Source: Trichoplax adhaerens (Eukaryota; Placozoa; Uniplacotomia; Trichoplacea; Trichoplacidae). Taken from it: a DNA stretch of 64,000 bases. The position numbers and the translations under genes are program-made. The DNA is taken from NCBI RefSeq assembly GCF_000150275.1, contig NW_002060946.1, positions 4,377,035 to 4,441,034 on the forward strand, in the 5' to 3' direction. Of the stretch, positions 59,334-64,000 are shown piece by piece. Every line of letters starts with the position of its first letter. Position 1 is the first letter of the stretch. The notes below the pieces were generated by a model, which made no database searches, was not told the origin of the DNA, and saw nothing but the letters and a program-made list of their open reading frames with translations.

Positions 59334-60553
59334 GGTTGAAATCGATTCAATCCTATCAAAATGAAAGGCAAATCATCAGGTAACATGGATAATCCATATT
59401 ACGTATTAGATCATGACTCTATCGCTCGATGTATCTATACTACCTCCAAATATTGCCGCAGCAATCGCGATCGCAGAATTCTTCTTCAGGTAGTGCCGAT
59501 GCTTTTCAATTCGTGATGGCTTGCAATGCTCTGTTTACCTAAATATGTCCCAAATTCGTCCTAATTTTTGTTGACTGCATACTATTGCCACAATGGCATG
59601 TAAGGGTACCAAGATAGACTTTATTATGGCGTAGATACTGAGTCCAAGTCAGTCTATACTGAACGCTGCACTGTTCAGCGTCCACGGTTGTAGGCAGTCG
59701 ATGGTCTACGAGGTACGGTTGAGTAAACTGTACCAAAGTAGAGAACATAATATAGACTACAGTATAGAAAGAGGAAAGAATAGATGACACTGTATGAACA
59801 ACTTCTCTGGTACTGTATCGAACAGTACAGTACATTAGTATGACTTCAGCTTGAGGCGTATTTTAATATGGCAGTTATGCAGGGACTACTCGAAAGAAGA
59901 GAAAGTAGTTCTTTCGAGTAGTCCCTGCAGTATACTACACTATACCATGCTGCTCATCGTAGCAATACTGTAGAGCCTTGTCGCATTCATGTATAGATTA
60001 CATTTGAATCCATATTCCGTGTTGGAATCTCCCTTGCAATCAAGGATGTCGATACAGTTTGCAGAGCCAGAGCATCGCCTAGCTATAGGACTGTTCAAAG
60101 GGGTTGAAAGCTTTCATGGCATTTATTAACTTACGATCATCACTGCACTACTTTATGGCAATGCTAGCCCATGTGAGCATGTTTGAGACACATATTCCAA
60201 GTAAATAATGCAATTATGGATAGCACTGCACCCCATGTACCGAATATTAACTCATATAGGGCAGTATTTCATATCTCCCTTACCTTAATGTTGTAACTCA
60301 ATACAGTATAGGAAAAAATATCATCTCTCCAAATGAATAAAGAGAATAGTCATGGCTAGCAATTATCAATAAAGCTACTGTTCATTGCCACAGTAGGCTA
60401 TTCATGAATGCATATCAACGAATCAATAAATAGACTATACATTAATATGTTGACATATTATTACTATTCTCTATTCGAACAATTTTACTGTTTTCCATCA
60501 GTAGCACCATTACCGATGTTGCTATATCAAAGCTTATCCTAGACCTGCAGGGT
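59334..60553. other. Region between divergent TTC5 and the CNB-domain gene
   Basis: Holds a perfect hairpin (59878-59929) and, at its right end, an RFX-type X-box. The minus-strand ORF at 59539-59835 overlaps GTAC-like sequence and has no recognisable domain. Confidence 0.5.
59878..59929. repeat. Perfect 21-bp inverted repeat (hairpin)
   Basis: Arms 59878-59898 and 59909-59929 are exact reverse complements around a 10-nt loop (GAGAAAGTAG). The arm starts TGCAGGGACTACTCGAAAG. The start is shared with the foldback in CIAO2B intron 2 (TGCAGGAACTACT), so the two look like one family. Confidence 0.93.
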
Positions 60554-60567
60554 GTTGCCATAGCAAC
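60554..60567. promoter_or_regulatory. RFX X-box (GTTGCCATAGCAAC)
   Basis: A perfect match to the RFX consensus GTNRCC-N(0-3)-RGYAAC (half-sites GTTGCC and AGCAAC, 2-bp spacer), 298 bp upstream of the next gene's ATG. RFX factors drive ciliary genes in animals. The regulatory role is inferred from motif and position. Confidence 0.65.
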
Positions 60568-60864
60568 GACGAGATACGCATATCGTCGCCAATCGTATAT
60601 TACATTATTGTATCATCTACATTGGATCAGTTATGAACATGTCATAGAAATATAGAATACATACTGTGTTATTCTATTCCATTTATACAGGAATAAATCC
60701 ATTTTTAGCTCATCTACATTTTACTTTAATCAGTAAAGCGTTTAAGCGATTAAACTAGCTATATTTAAGACGTACAATACTGTAGATATTATTAAGATAA
60801 CATTAGCATACTCGTCCATTTGGAGAGAGATAGTTTTGTGTTATGCATAGTTAGTCAATCAAAA

Positions 60865-63800
60865 ATGGCTCTAGTTAAAGTTTCTAAGAAAGAAACCGCT
60901 TGGGCTGGTAGGCGAGCAAAAACGACTCATTTTAAAGGTAAGCCAAGAATAAACTTATCTCATTAAGCAAAAGTATTTTTTAAATACCAGTCGATAATAT
61001 TAATATACGTACATGAATTTGCAGAATAATAGTAAGAATTACTAGTAGTTGAAAAATTACTGCATTACTCTTGTCGTCTTGTAATGCGTGAACAAACTAC
61101 TGTCTAGTAATTAGTGATCTCATTAAATGTATATTAAATTAAAAAATGCATTCATTTATTACGTTTGCTTCTATCAATGCGACATCAACTTCATAATCTA
61201 AAAACTGATAGTAAATATTTTATTAGTACATTAGAATAGCAACAGGTTGTAAATTTCACGCTTTAAAATAAATATAAGAACGAGTATGATAGGCGTAAAG
61301 ACTTGCATAATTACTAGCAATCATGTCAAATCCGATATTATGCAATAATAACACGAACATAAAATCAAGAATGGATTTTTTTTACTGTAATAAAGTAGCA
61401 ATAAGTTGTGCTTTCAATCATTCAGTAAATTAAAATAAATAAATGATAATAAATTTATGATCTAAGAGTTATCATAGCGTAAATCCGATGATGCGCAAGA
61501 TAACAGACATTTAAAATTAAAAGTTCTTCTAAGTCGGAGTAGCACCAGGTTGCATATTCAACTCTCGAAAATGTTAAAGTAGAGAAAGTATCATTTAAAA
61601 CTACGGTATATGAATCGTCATGGACTGTACTAAAGATATGTTGTCAGAATGTGTAGTAGAATCAATGTACGCGTAGGTTAAGAAGCAGCAATTATGACAA
61701 CCTTAACTAATGCATTTTAATATTAATTAACCACGTTATTTTTTTCTAATTTACAAAGACCAATTTTTATACAACGCATCATTTTACAATACCTCATTAT
61801 CAATTATATTTTTATTACCGGCATATATAAAACTTTATGTATTAGTCCGTGAACGATCAAATTATGAAATCAATTATGCCAATTTGGTCGAATTACTTAA
61901 TCTAGAGGGATTAAAATCAAGGTAAGTTTAGGCCAGTAGGCATTGCTATTCTTAATTAAATTAATACTGTTTAACATTTCATAATAGCATTAAACATTTT
62001 GATTCTTATCGTAAAGAGATCGAGAGACAACCCCAGAAGCTCATCAGGAGTTTATGAAACGCTACCGTACCATCTTTCAAAAACCAGTGCTAGCAGATGA
62101 AATCTTAAAAAATGATAAAAAGTATAAATTTCACTTCATTTTTTATTGTCTAAATTTAATGAAGCATTGACATTCTTACACAATTTTAATTATAGTGACG
62201 ATCAAGCTTCCACAAAGGCCGATTCAGTGCAATCGACAGGTAAAAAACCTTATATGTTATATCGTCAGAAATGATCGATTAGAGTTAATCAGTCGGACAT
62301 ACTGTCAATACTTATTGCCTAAAATTAGTAATCATATTGCTGAACTACATTTTGTAACGCATAGGGATTCCAAGTGCACTACCCCCAATACGAAGAACTA
62401 TGACTGCTCCACAGCCCATGGACCATAACATTTCACATTTCACTAAAAATTTACATCGTCAACGATTAATGATAAATCCTGAAGCGCTATTTTTGGAAAG
62501 AATTAAAAATCTAAAGAAATTAGTGAAAATTACGTAAGTTACCGTGTAATTGACGTTTTTATTCTTCGATTCATTCTGATTACATAATTTTGTTAACACG
62601 TAATCATCATTTCAATTAAACGTGCAGTTAGCATAGCATACTAACCTTATTCCTAAAATATAATGATTTTATGAATAAGAAATTATTGCATAACAGCATT
62701 ATTTGCAATTCTACTTATGGACTGGTATTGAAAATGTTTCTGCTATACTAATTTCTACATAATCTTAATTTTAAAATAGACCTTATGAAAGAACTAGAGA
62801 ACAACGAATAATAATATATCAACATCTAAGGCACATGTCATCACTAAAATCGCAAATTCCATTGAATATTTTAAAAGAATTAGCAGCTACAATTCAATAC
62901 GAAAAATGGCCTGATGTTGGCTACACAGGTAAAGAAGTGAATGATATCTTTACTACAGCTATAATTTCTGAATCAAAACAGCTAACGATATCAATATTGC
63001 TGAAATTATTTATTTTCAACTCAAAACTTAAAATCTGCTTTGTTTTGCACTTCAAGCATTTGCCAATAATTGCCTTTACTTCATCCTTCGTGGGAAAGTT
63101 GTACCAAATCTTGAAGCACAAGAATCTTACTTTAATTTATCATCAAGCAATTTCTCGCATCGATCATCAAATACACCAACACTATTTCAGTTAAAGCGAT
63201 CAGCAACATCTGGCGACTTTAGTATAATATCTGATACATCTGATGATGACGGTATTCATGGCGATCGCAATTCCGAAGTCGTATCTGCTGCTTCAACAGA
63301 TCGCTACAGCCAAGCTAGAAGCCGAGCATCATTAACCTTTACATTCGGTCAAGATTATAATCAAGATGAATCAGAAAATACATTTGAAGAAGTAAATAAT
63401 CAGCAGGTAAGTGATAAATGGGAATAAAATTGTACTAAAATTCGTAATATAATATGAAGCAAAATTAGATTTATAATTTTCGTTCTTGAATATTATCATT
63501 CAGGAATTGACTGCTGGCGATACGTTTGGTACAGTGGAAATAGAAGATAAACCAAACTATACAAAGTAAATTGTACTTTGAAATTATGTATCAGATATTG
63601 AATCAAATTTTAATTAGTGAATATGCGTTTTGGATCTTATAGAATACTGGCGGTCACTATACAAGAGCCGAGTGAATTTCTTCGAATATCTATCGATGAT
63701 TATAAGCGAATAAAAGTGGTAAAAATTGTGACAGTCGAATTTACACTTAATAAATTACGTATTTAAATGATTTCCCATTTTAAACCTTCTTGCCCTAGCA

Positions 63801-64000
63801 ATTTGAGGAACAAGATTTCAAAAATAAATTTGAATTGTTGCGTGGATGTCTCCTCTTTTCAAGTTGGCCGAAAAGTACACTATCAAGATTGTCTAAGTTA
63901 ATCATTTGGAGGACTTTTCCTCCAGGAACAGGTATTACAAACAAATAGTTAATGATCATTAGTAAAGATAAATTACTGGCCTTTGCATAGTCGCTATCTA
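60865..64000 (+). CDS. Cyclic nucleotide-binding (CNB) domain protein, partial at right edge
   Basis: Exons 60865-60937, 61846-61921, 62017-62121, 62196-62239, 62365-62533, 62780-62928, 63057-63406, 63504-63565, 63643-63718 and 63799-63931 join in phase. The last ends at a GTATTA donor and the gene runs off the window. The N-terminus is MALVKVSKKETAWAGRR. A CNB domain starts at YERTREQRIIIYQHLRHMSS (helical part) and ILKELAATIQYEKWPDVGYT. It continues as NNCLYFILRGKVV, then a Ser/Thr/Asp-rich insert of about 90 residues, LTAGDTFGTVEIED and FLRISIDDYKRI. The usual phosphate-binding cassette (GELAL...R) is degenerate (GTVEIED, no Arg). A second, similar unit begins at LRGCLLFSSWPKSTLSRLSK and WRTFPPGT. 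It resembles CNBD1/CNBD2-type proteins, but I cannot assign an orthologue. The upstream X-box suggests a ciliary link. Confidence 0.8.

Noticed and set aside
59878-59929. Hairpin as a microRNA precursor
   Set aside because: A perfect 21-bp stem with 10-nt loop is too short for a typical precursor, and placozoans are reported to lack canonical microRNAs. Kept only as an inverted repeat.

Overview
This is a piece of an animal nuclear genome. It is AT-rich and intron-dense, with mostly short GT-AG introns and vertebrate-like proteins. Ten spliced protein genes can be rebuilt exon by exon with consistent phase, and most come out within a few residues of the human orthologue's length (for example PSMG4 123 aa, CIAO2B 160 aa, TTC5 435 aa, TONSL 1407 aa). 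I infer a placozoan (Trichoplax-type) genome from the compact gene layout, the conserved metazoan gene set and the abundant GTAC-based pentamer repeats. The sequence alone does not prove the species.

Layout, left to right: a 28-bp minisatellite and a composite satellite (about 1-1.1 kb); a TMPPE-like gene whose metallophosphoesterase site has decayed (+, 1.2-3.0 kb); TONSL (-, 4.6-11.3 kb); GTAC repeats; PSMG4 (+, 13.6-15.3 kb); a repeat belt with a decayed transposase (17.3-18.5 kb); a two-exon gene for a small secreted helical protein (+, 19.5-20.6 kb); JARID2 (-, 22.0-33.8 kb) with a 118-bp satellite in its first intron; MTG2 (+, 34.5-36.4 kb), divergent from JARID2; a PARP2 with two added WWE domains (-, 36.8-41.6 kb); a gene-poor stretch with palindromic GTAC repeats; an ankyrin/armadillo protein (+, 46.4-49.2 kb); CIAO2B (-, 50.2-52.5 kb), which has a U12 AT-AC intron and carries a tRNA-Ala and a foldback element in another intron; OXA1L (+, 53.7-55.2 kb); TTC5 (-, 56.1-59.3 kb); and a cyclic-nucleotide-binding-domain gene (+, from 60.9 kb, running off the right edge) with an RFX X-box upstream.

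The genes do not form one pathway and mostly alternate in strand. Themes are chromatin and DNA repair (TONSL, JARID2, PARP2), mitochondria (MTG2, OXA1L), protein or cofactor assembly (PSMG4, CIAO2B), and TTC5. The observations most worth following up are the secreted helical cytokine-like protein, the inactive TMPPE-like enzyme, the AT-AC intron in CIAO2B, the WWE-WWE-PARP2 architecture, the conserved EED-binding lysine of JARID2, and a pair of related foldback hairpins.
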